From JANQOZ01 sp045106555 (GTDB lineage Bacteria; Pseudomonadota; Gammaproteobacteria; Xanthomonadales; SZUA-38): 64,000 nt of DNA. The stretch is from assembly GCA_045106555.1 (NCBI GenBank), contig JBGCET010000067.1, forward strand, positions 1 to 64,000, written 5' to 3'. Under the pieces are notes generated by a model. The model searched no databases and had not been told where the DNA came from. It saw nothing but the letters and a program-made list of their open reading frames with translations. The position numbers and the translations under genes are program-made. Numbering within the stretch: position 1 is the first letter of the stretch; each line of letters starts with the position of its first letter. Of the stretch, positions 24,235 through 33,049 are shown piece by piece.

Positions 24235-24876
24235 TCAGACGATTCCCAGCTCAAATGCTTTCAGCACTGCCCGAGTTCGGTCTCTGACGCCCAGCTTGGA
24301 GAGGATGTTGGAAACGTGATTTTTTACCGTTCCCTCGGCAACTCCCAGGGAGTTGGCAATTTCCTTGTTGCTGTATCCTCCGGCCATCAGGCGCAGGATT
24401 TCGGTTTCTCGATCTGTGAGCGGATCAGGCCGATCCAAACTGGAAAATTCCGTTCGAATGCCGTCCAACCCCTTCAACAGTCGTTCAGTGACCGCAGGGC
24501 GAACCAACGTTCCGCCATCAGCCACAGTACGGACAGCACCAACCAGTTCATCCAGCGACACATCTTTGAGCAGATAGCCTTTGGCCCCGGCCTTAATCCC
24601 GGCCAGCACCAGGGTGTCGTCATCAAAGGTGGTTAAGATAATAGTAGGCGGCAGAGTTCCAGCCTTGCCCAACTGGTCGAGAACGTCCAGCCCGGACATC
24701 TCAGGCATCCGCATATCGAGCAGCACCACATCTGGCTTAAGCTCTGGAATGAGCTCACAGGCCGAACGGCCGTCCACGGCCTCACCGACCACTTCAATCT
24801 CGTCGGCTAACTCCAGCAGCGAACGCACTCCCTTCCGAACCAGCGTCTGGTCATCAACCAGGCACACCTTAATCAT
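24235..24876 (-). CDS. NarL/LuxR-type response regulator
   Basis: This is a DNA-binding response regulator with a receiver domain (phosphorylated Asp54 in VVLLDMRMPEM, Lys in GYLLKDVS) and a C-terminal LuxR helix-turn-helix (LTDRETEILRLMAGGYSNKEIANSLGVAEGTVKNHVSNILSKLGVRDRTRAVLKA). It pairs with the histidine kinase just upstream: the kinase's TGA overlaps this ATG (ATGA at 24876-24873). The ATG at 24876 has AGGGAAG at 7 bases, so it is preferred over the longer frame to 24900. Length 213 aa, normal. The target genes are unknown. Confidence 0.92.
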   Translation of the reverse strand: MIKVCLVDDQTLVRKGVRSLLELADEIEVVGEAVDGRSACELIPELKPDVVLLDMRMPEMSGLDVLDQLGKAGTLPPTIILTTFDDDTLVLAGIKAGAKGYLLKDVSLDELVGAVRTVADGGTLVRPAVTERLLKGLDGIRTEFSSLDRPDPLTDRETEILRLMAGGYSNKEIANSLGVAEGTVKNHVSNILSKLGVRDRTRAVLKAFELGIV

Positions 24877-26027
24877 ATTATTGCTTCCCTTGGTAACCAT
24901 GCGTTTAGACTGAAACCCGCGCCCGGTCTTGAGTTGACCGACAGATCGCCGCCCAATTGTCGGACCCGTTCACCCATACCCAGCAGACCGTTGCCGGCGT
25001 CTACTTGCTGTGCGCCGCAACCGTCGTCTCTGGCCACGATTTCCAGTCCTTCGTCGTTTTGTTGGATGCTGAGCCACAAGTTTTCCGCATCCGCGTGTTT
25101 CACCGTATTGGTAATAATTTCTTGGGCGCAGCGCAGCACCACCTGGGCCCGCTGGGGGTCATCCACCGTGAGCAGCTCGGGTATGTCCAGGTGTATCTGA
25201 GGCTTGGGCACGCCCTCGGATAAGCGCAACAGCGCTTCGGTCAGGTCGATGCTATCGCCCCCACGCATGGCACCTACCACCTCCCTTACGTCGCTAAGCA
25301 GCAATTTAGCCACCGTTTGCGCCTGTGCTACGTGTTCTACGGCTTTCCCGCTTACCAAATGACTGGCCACCTCAAGATTCAGACTGAGGGCTGTCAGATG
25401 ATGCCCAACTAGGTCATGCAGTTCTCGAGAAATTCGCACGCGTTCGGCGATGCGGGTACTTTCAGCCAGCAGGGCCTGGGTTGCGCGCAGTTCAGAATTA
25501 ACCTTACGCAGCTCGTCCCTGGCGTAGCTCTGGCGGCGTGCCACCAGCGAAATCACAAAGGTAAAGCTGGAGTACCCCAGATAGAGCCCACCCAGCAAAA
25601 CCGCCTGTTCCCAACTAACCTCGGGAATCTGACCTACGGTCCAGGCCAACAACAGATTTTGGGCCAGCAGCCAAGAGACTCCCCAGGCCAACGGCAGCGC
25701 CCAGGGCAACACGCCGGCGACCACCACCAGCAATATGCCCCCCAAGCCGGAGCTGCTGACACCGGAAATCTCCAACGCCGAAATAGTCATCAGGCCCAGC
25801 AGCAATAAATGCAAACGAGTTCGTGCCGGACGGCGCTGGATGGAATTGGACAACACCCAATACGCCACCCCAAAGGCCAGCTGCGCGACAGCCCAAATGA
25901 CATATCGGCTGGTGGGCATGACTTCATTGCCCAGTTGCGGCGCCATAACCAAAGCCAAGCCCACACACACCCAGGTGAACAGGCCAGCAAAGCGTAGTAA
26001 TTGGTTGGTGTTGAGTTTTCCGGGCAT
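24873..26027 (-). CDS. Membrane sensor histidine kinase (HisKA_3 type)
   Basis: The N-terminal half (about 1-165) has five or six membrane segments with little periplasmic loop, so the sensor input probably comes from the membrane. A coiled linker leads to the dimerisation domain with His204 in SRELHDLVGHHLTALSLNLE, and the ATPase domain follows (DDGCGAQQVDAGNGLLGMGERVRQLGGDLSVNSRPGAGF). This resembles DesK-like kinases, which sense membrane state. It is co-transcribed with the LuxR-type regulator. The ligand or signal cannot be determined here. Confidence 0.92.
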   Translation of the reverse strand: MPGKLNTNQLLRFAGLFTWVCVGLALVMAPQLGNEVMPTSRYVIWAVAQLAFGVAYWVLSNSIQRRPARTRLHLLLLGLMTISALEISGVSSSGLGGILLVVVAGVLPWALPLAWGVSWLLAQNLLLAWTVGQIPEVSWEQAVLLGGLYLGYSSFTFVISLVARRQSYARDELRKVNSELRATQALLAESTRIAERVRISRELHDLVGHHLTALSLNLEVASHLVSGKAVEHVAQAQTVAKLLLSDVREVVGAMRGGDSIDLTEALLRLSEGVPKPQIHLDIPELLTVDDPQRAQVVLRCAQEIITNTVKHADAENLWLSIQQNDEGLEIVARDDGCGAQQVDAGNGLLGMGERVRQLGGDLSVNSRPGAGFSLNAWLPREAII

Positions 26028-26130
26028 TTGCCATTCAGCTTGTGAAAGCGGCTGAAGTTTACCAAAATCCCCGAGGGGCCGTGGTTGTCACGGGATTAAA
26101 TCTCTAAATCAGTTCACATGAGGACATTTG

Positions 26131-26634
26131 ATGGTCATCAGCATTCGCGACGTTCGTGCCGATGAAATTTCCTGGGTTCGCCAGGTCAATAACGACGCTA
26201 CACCGGCGGTGAACCACCTTGAAGCAGCCGAGATAGACCAGCTTTATCGTCATTCGGCAAGGCTCCGAATGGCTGAGCTTGATGGACAGCCCGTGGGTTT
26301 TTTGCTCGCGTTGACTGCTGATAGCGACTATCAAAGCGTGAACTACCAGTGGTTTCGCAGCCACTACGAACAATTTGTCTATATCGATCGTGTGGTCATT
26401 GCACCGGGTTTTCGTCGGCTGGGCGTGGGACGGGTGCTTTACGCCGATATTCAGTCGTTCACGGAGCTTACGGCGCCACTGCTGACCTGCGAGGTCAACG
26501 TCAAGCCGCCCAATCCGGGATCAGTGCGTTTTCACGCTGCCTGGGGATTTCACGAGGTCGGAAAGCAGGACACGGAAAACGGCAGCAAGACGGTCAGTCT
26601 TTTGGCGATGCCGATTCCCGCGTTTGAGGGCTGA
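26131..26634 (+). CDS. GNAT family N-acetyltransferase
   Basis: This 167-aa GNAT acetyltransferase has the motif A region YIDRVVIAPGFRRLGVGRVLYADIQSF and the C-terminal NPGSVRFHAAWGFHEVGKQDT. The N-terminal half (VNNDATPAVNHLEAAEIDQLYRHS) resembles the COG3818-type subgroup of GNAT proteins. The ATG at 26131 follows GAGGAC at 5-6 bases. It stands alone on the plus strand, converging with the RND adaptor gene (one base between stops). Substrate unknown. Confidence 0.88.
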   Translation: MVISIRDVRADEISWVRQVNNDATPAVNHLEAAEIDQLYRHSARLRMAELDGQPVGFLLALTADSDYQSVNYQWFRSHYEQFVYIDRVVIAPGFRRLGVGRVLYADIQSFTELTAPLLTCEVNVKPPNPGSVRFHAAWGFHEVGKQDTENGSKTVSLLAMPIPAFEG

Positions 26635-26635
26635 G

Positions 26636-27757
26636 CTACTTTTGACAATGCCCGCTGACTCGCATTGCCGAGCAGCCGCTGAGCATGCTGGCACGGCCGT
26701 CCACCACATTCACCGACTGACCCTCACGCAGGGTCTCTGCGCCGCGAATCACCAGATCATCCCCCTCGTTCAGGGCGCCTCTAATGGCGATGTCATTGCC
26801 TTGGGAGCTGCCCGTCGTAACAGCCACTCGCTCAACCGTCTGTGCCGGGGTGACGCGAAACACAAAGGTGCCTTCGCGGCGCAATACCAGCGCGTCACGG
26901 TCTACCACCAGTTCCTGGGCAGGCTGAGCCTGAGGCACCAGCACGCTGACCAGCTCACCAATATTCCAAGGACGTGAGCTCTGGGATATTTCTACCCGCA
27001 ACTCCATGGCCTGAGTTCGATTGTCCAGCGCCGGGACAAGGCTGCGAACCCTGCCGGTTGCAACCAACTCATAACCATAGACGTCCAGCGCTAACCCCGG
27101 TGTTAACGCGCCGGCAATCCTCAAAGGCACCTGGACTCTTACCTCCAGCGCGCTGGTGTCGGTTACTCGCGCCACTGGCGTTCCTCGTGCTACCGATTCC
27201 CCCTCCCGGCGCAGACGATCGGTGACGACGCCGTCGAACTGCGCTCGCACCTCGCTGCGGGCCAGCTGGTCGTCCAGCTGCGCCATCCGTAAGCGCGCCA
27301 CTTCCAGATCGCTGGCCGCCACATCGCGATCCAGTTGGGTTTGATCCAGTTGGTTAGCCGCCGTGCTTTGTCGAGTCATCAGATCCCGTTGGCGCCCTAG
27401 CTGACGATCCAGGAAAGCCAGCTGCGCTTCAGCGCGTTTGATCAACGCTGCCTGCTCGGCGCGCTGCAGATTGAGTGGCGCCACATCCAGAGTTACCAAC
27501 GCATCGCCCATCTCAACCCGAGTGCCAGGCTCCGCAACAAAAGCCAACTGACCATCCACCGCGACGGTAATCTGCAAATCGTTTTGACTGTGTACGTAGC
27601 CCGTGACGGGCACTGTAGGCACCACGGCGGCAAGGCGAACCGATGACACCTCGACATTGCTCGGTGGCGGATCTTGGGCCGGCTGAGCCAGCACCTGACC
27701 ACTCACACCCAACAGGCAAAGACCCGTCATACACACAACTAATTTATGCAAGATCAT
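26636..27757 (-). CDS. RND efflux periplasmic adaptor (membrane fusion protein)
   Basis: The adaptor links the inner membrane pump to an outer membrane channel. It has a signal peptide (MILHKLVVCMTGLCLLGVSGQVLA), a lipoyl/beta-barrel region split by an alpha-hairpin (about 110-180), and the conserved VRAQFDGVVTDRLRREGESVARGTPVARVTD. The ATG at 27757 overlaps the RND stop (ATGA) and follows the strong site AGGAGGTG at 5 bases, so the longer frame to 27829 is rejected. The order, pump before adaptor, is the reverse of acrAB. No TolC-type gene follows; the channel must be elsewhere. Confidence 0.9.
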   Translation of the reverse strand: MILHKLVVCMTGLCLLGVSGQVLAQPAQDPPPSNVEVSSVRLAAVVPTVPVTGYVHSQNDLQITVAVDGQLAFVAEPGTRVEMGDALVTLDVAPLNLQRAEQAALIKRAEAQLAFLDRQLGRQRDLMTRQSTAANQLDQTQLDRDVAASDLEVARLRMAQLDDQLARSEVRAQFDGVVTDRLRREGESVARGTPVARVTDTSALEVRVQVPLRIAGALTPGLALDVYGYELVATGRVRSLVPALDNRTQAMELRVEISQSSRPWNIGELVSVLVPQAQPAQELVVDRDALVLRREGTFVFRVTPAQTVERVAVTTGSSQGNDIAIRGALNEGDDLVIRGAETLREGQSVNVVDGRASMLSGCSAMRVSGHCQK

Positions 27758-30700
27758 TGAACCACCTCCTGTGGCGGATGGGCGTCGCGCGACAGTGGCG
27801 AAGCGCTGGGGGACCGGGTATTGAGCCAACGGACCTGAAGCAGCGCGGGCATCAAAATTAACGTAAACAGTGCGCTGACCAGCATGCCACCCACAATTAC
27901 GGTGGCCAGGCCGCGATAAATATCGGAACCTGCACCCGGAATCAGCATCAGTGGCAGCATGCCAAAAATGCTGGTTAGGGTGCTCATGTAGACGGGTCTT
28001 GCACGCACCAACACTGCGGCCTGCACCGCCTCAGCCAGACTCTGCCCGCTGGCCTGGCCTTCACGGGTTTGGCTGACCAGCAGGATCGCGTTATTCACCA
28101 CCAGCCCAAGCAAAATGATAAAGCCAATCATCGTGAGCATATCCAATGATTGATAGCTGACCAGGTTAAGCGCCCACAAGGCCGTAATGCCGCCCGCCAA
28201 TGCAAGCGGCATGACCAGCAACACCAACAGGCTATCGACCAGTGATCGAAAAATCGCTGCCATCAGCAGAAAAAGAATGACCACCGCTAGCAGGAAATTG
28301 GTCGCCATGTTCGCCAGCGCTTGCTCTAGACGGTCTGCGCTGCCGCGGTAACGGATTGACGCATCCGCCGGCAACTCGGCAGCAATGGCCGGTCCGGCGT
28401 CATCACGCAACGTATTCAGGGCCTCCTCCACCGTAACGTCCGGCGGCGGTAACACCTGCAGGCTCACCGTGCGCTGACCGTCAAAGCGCTGCAGGCTGGT
28501 TGGACCCACGGTGCGCTCAATGCGTGCCAGGGAACCGATACTCTGAGCCCCCGCCAACGGTGTCGCGATGGGCATGGCCGCCAGCTCATCGGGATTGGAC
28601 CAACCGCCAGAGCGCAGAATCACGTTGTATCGATCATTTCCGTCGAAATACTCGCTAACAAACAGCCCTCCGGTCATGGCCCGAACCGCCGATGCCACAT
28701 CGCTGGGATTCAAACCCGACTCAGTGATCCGACGTTCATCAGGAATAATCTGGAGTTCGGGTTCCGCCAACGACAAACCGGGAACCGGCCGCACAACAGA
28801 CCCCGGCAGCAATTCAGAAATCACCCCCATGCCCAACCGAGCGGCATCCATCAGGCCTACGATATCGGACCCCTGCAGATCGACACTGATCGTGCGCCCA
28901 CCGTTAAACCCAATGCCCAGCAATGACGCGCGAGAGGCAAAGGAACTGGTATCGGGTATGCCCTGCATGACCGACCCGCGCATTTCATCCAGCAGCATTT
29001 GCGTCTGCTCTGATTTCAGCGGATAGATATAAGCCAAACTGAAAGCGCCAAACATCGACAGGTTGTAACCCCGCAGATAAGGCGCTTTTTCATGGTTCAT
29101 ATAGGGCGCCAGGCGGCGAACAATTTCCGCCCCAATTTCATTTTCAAACATCGCCTGATTGACCCCGGGCGGCGTATTGAAAAACACCTGAACCGCATCC
29201 GCCCGGGCAGAGGGCAGGAAATCCGCTTTGGGCTTAAGCACCACAACCAGGCCGATGGACAGTGTCAGCAGCGCGCTTATCCAGACCGTGCGCGACAGCC
29301 CCGTTGCGGTCAGTTTCATCACCCAGCCCGTCACGGTAGACCACCAATACCCCACCGGATCGTCCAGCGTTGAGCCGGTCATCCAGTAACGACTCGCCAC
29401 CGGAACGATGGTCAAGGCCGCCAGAAATGATGCCAACACCGAAACCGAGAGGGTAAGTGCCAGGTCAGAGAACATCTGCCCCTCCATGCCCTCTAGAAAC
29501 AAAATCGGCAGGAAGATGGCAATGGTGGTGACCGTTGACGCAAACAGTGCGCCACTCACCTGGGAGGTACCCTGCACAACTGCCTGAGCAATGCCCATTC
29601 CACTTTGACGCAGCCGAAGAATGTTCTCCTGAACAATAATCGATGCGTCCAGCACCAGCCCTACAGAAAATGCGAGTCCGGCAAGGGAGATCACGTTAAG
29701 GGACAAGCCAAACACGTTCAGCGCAATGAAGGCGAGCAGTAAAGACACCGGAATCGACAAACTGATAATAAGCGTTGCCCGGGCACTGCGAAGGAAAAAC
29801 CAGAGCACCCCCACAGCCAACAGGATGCCCAGCCCCAGGTTGTTCTGCACCAACGAGATGGCGCGCCGAATATAAACCGACGCGTCAAAACTCAACTCCA
29901 TTACCAAACCTACCTCGCCCAAAGGGCCACCGTTCAGATCAGCAATGGCCTGGTTCACCTGATCCAAAACGCTGACCGTATTCGCATCTCCAGCGCCCTC
30001 CAAGGCAATGTAGTATGAAGGGTGACCGTTGCGCATGGACACCCCAAATGGGTCGGCCAGGCGCTTTTCCACTGTGGCCACTTCGCTCAACGGCACTGGC
30101 CGGTCGTCGTTCCAGGCGATAATCAAATCGCCCATTTTTTCCACCTCAAACTGGCCGACAAAACGCACGGTGTACTGGCGCCGACCAACGTCGGCAAACC
30201 CGCCCGACACATCGTTTGAACGCGCAATGGCGGCACTGGCAGCGCTAATGGGAATCCCCAGCGCTGCCATTCGGTACGGGTCGAAGGTCACGCGAATTTC
30301 GAATGGTCGGCGACCGGCCATGTTGACCCGGGACACGCCATCAATGCGGCTTAAGCGGGATTGAACTTGATTTTCAATCACCTGCTGGTAGTGATCGGAA
30401 AACAGATCTTTGTTGGGGTTTTCTGGTGCCGGATACACCTGCAGCGTGGCAACGTTGGGTTGGTTGTTGCCGCCGCCGATGCCAACAAAGGGTTCACCGG
30501 CATCTGCCGGGAGAGGCGGCGCCTGATTGAGATTGTTGATCACGTTGATCAACGCTTCCTGCATGTCGGTGCCAACCTCAAAGGTCAGAGAGATACGCCC
30601 GAAGCCGCGGGACACCTGACTGTCTACCTGACTGACACCCGGCGTGCGCCGAAGCATCTGCTCCTGAGGCTCAACAATATACGACTCCATTTCCTCTGGA

Positions 30701-30864
30701 GCGGCCTGGCGCCAGTTGTTGAACACACTGATGGTGGGCTCGGTGAGTACCGGCAAGAGCTGGATAGGTCGGGACGCAATGGCCATAACCCCAAACAACA
30801 CCAGCAACGCCAGCACCACGGCAACCGCCGCCGGATTGCGTAAACTGACCTGGGTAATCTGCAT
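27754..30864 (-). CDS. RND-family efflux transporter inner membrane pump
   Basis: This 1036-aa proton-driven pump has the AcrB/MMPL architecture: twelve membrane helices, two large periplasmic loops, a proton-relay region in helix 4 (LAGLAFSVGLVLDASIIVQENILRLRQSG, with the Asp) and a matching C-terminal segment (TMIGFIILLGLVVNNAILLVSQTREGQ). The Asp-Ala variant in place of the paired Asp-Asp suggests the CusA/MdtF-unlike, HAE-2-like or multidrug group; substrate is unclear. It lies upstream of and overlaps its adaptor. The divergent region 30865-31041 is non-coding and holds an inverted repeat. Confidence 0.92.
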   Translation of the reverse strand: MQITQVSLRNPAAVAVVLALLVLFGVMAIASRPIQLLPVLTEPTISVFNNWRQAAPEEMESYIVEPQEQMLRRTPGVSQVDSQVSRGFGRISLTFEVGTDMQEALINVINNLNQAPPLPADAGEPFVGIGGGNNQPNVATLQVYPAPENPNKDLFSDHYQQVIENQVQSRLSRIDGVSRVNMAGRRPFEIRVTFDPYRMAALGIPISAASAAIARSNDVSGGFADVGRRQYTVRFVGQFEVEKMGDLIIAWNDDRPVPLSEVATVEKRLADPFGVSMRNGHPSYYIALEGAGDANTVSVLDQVNQAIADLNGGPLGEVGLVMELSFDASVYIRRAISLVQNNLGLGILLAVGVLWFFLRSARATLIISLSIPVSLLLAFIALNVFGLSLNVISLAGLAFSVGLVLDASIIVQENILRLRQSGMGIAQAVVQGTSQVSGALFASTVTTIAIFLPILFLEGMEGQMFSDLALTLSVSVLASFLAALTIVPVASRYWMTGSTLDDPVGYWWSTVTGWVMKLTATGLSRTVWISALLTLSIGLVVVLKPKADFLPSARADAVQVFFNTPPGVNQAMFENEIGAEIVRRLAPYMNHEKAPYLRGYNLSMFGAFSLAYIYPLKSEQTQMLLDEMRGSVMQGIPDTSSFASRASLLGIGFNGGRTISVDLQGSDIVGLMDAARLGMGVISELLPGSVVRPVPGLSLAEPELQIIPDERRITESGLNPSDVASAVRAMTGGLFVSEYFDGNDRYNVILRSGGWSNPDELAAMPIATPLAGAQSIGSLARIERTVGPTSLQRFDGQRTVSLQVLPPPDVTVEEALNTLRDDAGPAIAAELPADASIRYRGSADRLEQALANMATNFLLAVVILFLLMAAIFRSLVDSLLVLLVMPLALAGGITALWALNLVSYQSLDMLTMIGFIILLGLVVNNAILLVSQTREGQASGQSLAEAVQAAVLVRARPVYMSTLTSIFGMLPLMLIPGAGSDIYRGLATVIVGGMLVSALFTLILMPALLQVRWLNTRSPSASPLSRDAHPPQEVVQ

Positions 30865-31002
30865 AAGTTACACGGGGTTTGCGACCCAATAGAGCCTTAT
30901 GGGCGTCAGGGTGTACCTGGCCGTGGCCGATGGCATGTGCTGATACTCATAGACGCGATGAGCTGAGTCAGATGTGCACCCAACCGCACAATATTTGATT
31001 AT

Positions 31003-31025
31003 CCAGCCTGCAGATTAGAGGCTGG
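31003..31025 (-). terminator. Weak inverted repeat downstream of the deformylase gene
   Basis: CCAGCCT (31003-31009) pairs with AGGCTGG (31019-31025), a 7-bp stem with a 9-base loop, 17 bases past the stop codon of the minus-strand deformylase gene. There is no U-run on the minus strand, only an A/T-rich stretch, so a terminator role is uncertain. It could end the puc transcript. Confidence 0.3.
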
Positions 31026-31041
31026 TGTCCGGTGAGAGGAG

Positions 31042-31560
31042 CTAGGCCGCCCGTTTGGAAGGCGCTGCGCCCGGCACGTATCGGCCGGTTGCGCGAAGGA
31101 TCAAACGTTTGAAGAACGACAAATGATCGACAAACAGTCTCCCACCCAGGTGATCCATTTCGTGCTGAAGGCAGACTGCCTCCATGCCAGACAGGTGAGT
31201 TTTGAAGGTCTTTCCGCTGACATCAGAGGCCACCACATCGATTTCCGTGGCTCTGACCACCCGGCCGACGACACCGGGGACAGAAAGACAACTCTCTTCG
31301 ACAACACCCGGTACCTCACTGCTTTCGATGCGCGGATTGATAAATACGTTTAAGTCGGAATGGTCATCACTCAGATCCATCACCAACACCCCTCTAAGAT
31401 CGCCAATTTGAGGGGCACATAAACCGATGCCGGTAGTGGCGTACAGCGTGTCGCGCAAGTCCTCAACCAAACTCGCAACGCTGTGATCAAACACAGTGAC
31501 CGGTTTTGAGTGTTCCCTTAGCAAAGGATTTGGGTGTTCAAGAATGGGACGTTGTGCCAT
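31042..31560 (-). CDS. Peptide deformylase paralogue
   Basis: Peptide deformylase removes the formyl group from nascent proteins with an Fe or Zn ion. Three family motifs are visible in altered form: motif 1 GxGLAAPQ appears as GIGLCAPQ, motif 2 EGCLS appears as ESCLS (metal-binding Cys kept), and motif 3 HEMDHLxG is intact as HEMDHLGG. The 172 aa length is normal. It lies 16 bases after pucC on the same strand, so it is probably in the puc transcript, which is unusual; housekeeping def usually pairs with fmt. This is likely a second copy rather than the essential one, but the window cannot show that. Confidence 0.88.
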   Translation of the reverse strand: MAQRPILEHPNPLLREHSKPVTVFDHSVASLVEDLRDTLYATTGIGLCAPQIGDLRGVLVMDLSDDHSDLNVFINPRIESSEVPGVVEESCLSVPGVVGRVVRATEIDVVASDVSGKTFKTHLSGMEAVCLQHEMDHLGGRLFVDHLSFFKRLILRATGRYVPGAAPSKRAA

Positions 31561-31576
31561 GGTCAGGATTCCAAGA

Positions 31577-32989
31577 TTATTGTGTGGCGGCGCCGCGCGT
31601 CCAGCGCTTGATCAACGGCCAGGTCGCCGCGACGGTAATGACCAGTAGGCATATTTCAAGAACATACACCGTCAGATAACCACCCGCTTCGCCGCTGAAC
31701 CCCAAGCCCAGTGGGTCAGGGCCCACCCACAAATTGGCCAGATCGCGAATCACGCCGCTCAGTGCCATCCCCAATCCCGCTGCTGTTGCCTGCACCGCGC
31801 CCCAGGCACCCAACGCAAGGCCCGCCTGTTCCTTGGGCGCTGCATTCATTGTGGCCGTTAGCGTGGCGTGTCCGAACAAGGCGGCACCGAATCCGATCAA
31901 AAAATTGCCAACCAGAAACAACGCCGGCATATCCAACGGCTGGGAGGCAATAACCAGCATGAAGGCGGGCAACCCAATGACCGCACCCTGTCGTGCTAAC
32001 CGATAAGGGTCTGCTCCGTTGCCCAGGGTACGTGATGCATAGGCAAAACCTAGTACGCCACCGGCCGCCAGTAGCGCGGTCAGTTTGGTGGTTGTTGCAA
32101 CGCTTAGGTGCAGAATCTGTCCGCCGAAAGGCTCCAGCAATATATCGGCCATAGCAAAGGCCATGGTGCCTACACCGACGATGACCAGTCGCCGCACCGC
32201 TTGTGGGCCCTGGCAAAACTGAGCCCAAGATTCGCGGAAGGTTGGGTCCGGTTCAGCGCTGTGGACTGCGTTGCCTACAGCCAACGCCTCCTGTTTCCAA
32301 ATGGCAACGCAGTTCAATATTACCGTGACCAACGCTGCGCCCTGAATCACTTGAACCAGCCTTCCAGGCGAAAACTCCTCCAGCACTGCGCCAAAAATGA
32401 GCGCACTGACGATCATCCCCAGTAGCAGCATGATGTACATCATGCCCACAACCTTTGGTTGCAGGTGGTTCGGCGTAAGGTCGGTGGCGAGGGCCAGACC
32501 GGCAGTCTGAACGGTATGAATGCCAGCACCTACCAGCAGGAAGGCCAACGCCGCTGAAGCTTGTCCTATCCATAGGGGCGCAGACGCCGCCTCACCCTTG
32601 CCGGCGAGGACCAGCAACGCAAACGGCATGATGGCAAAGCCGCCAAATTGCAAAAGAGTGCCTTTCCAGACAAAGGGCACGCGACGCCAACCCAATGCAC
32701 AACGGTGGGTGTCGCTGCGGTGACCAATTAATGCGCGAAACGGTGCAAAAATCAGCGGCAGAGCAACCATCAGCGCAACCAGAGATGCAGGCACCCCCAG
32801 CTCAACAATCATGACCCGATTCAGGGTGCCTACCAGCAACACCATGGCCATGCCCACTGACACCTGAAACAGCGACAGGCGAAGCAGACGGCTGAGAGGA
32901 ACATCTTTGGTTGCCAGGTCCGCAAACGGCAAAAACCTGGACCCCATGGAGGCCCAGGTTTTCATAAACTTTTGGGAAAACCGGTTCAA
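31577..32989 (-). CDS. pucC: PucC family protein (bacteriochlorophyll delivery / antenna assembly)
   Basis: PucC is a 12-helix membrane protein of the BCD branch of the major facilitator superfamily, needed for light-harvesting complex assembly in purple bacteria. Hallmarks are RLSLFQVSVGMAMVLLVGTLNRVMIVELGVPASLVALMVALPLIFAPFRALIGHRSD and GWRRVPFVWKGTLLQFGG. The 470 aa length is normal. It follows the repeat protein by 60 bases and precedes the deformylase by 16. The start TTG at 32989 gives the family-like N-terminus; an ATG at 32965 is the alternative, and both ribosome sites are weak, consistent with reduced expression behind the antenna genes. Confidence 0.93.
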   Translation of the reverse strand: MNRFSQKFMKTWASMGSRFLPFADLATKDVPLSRLLRLSLFQVSVGMAMVLLVGTLNRVMIVELGVPASLVALMVALPLIFAPFRALIGHRSDTHRCALGWRRVPFVWKGTLLQFGGFAIMPFALLVLAGKGEAASAPLWIGQASAALAFLLVGAGIHTVQTAGLALATDLTPNHLQPKVVGMMYIMLLLGMIVSALIFGAVLEEFSPGRLVQVIQGAALVTVILNCVAIWKQEALAVGNAVHSAEPDPTFRESWAQFCQGPQAVRRLVIVGVGTMAFAMADILLEPFGGQILHLSVATTTKLTALLAAGGVLGFAYASRTLGNGADPYRLARQGAVIGLPAFMLVIASQPLDMPALFLVGNFLIGFGAALFGHATLTATMNAAPKEQAGLALGAWGAVQATAAGLGMALSGVIRDLANLWVGPDPLGLGFSGEAGGYLTVYVLEICLLVITVAATWPLIKRWTRGAATQ

Positions 32990-33049
32990 ATTTTCTTTAC
33001 CCGGGGTGCCCTTGCCTGCCGCGGTTCAATTGCCACGGTCCATTAAAGA

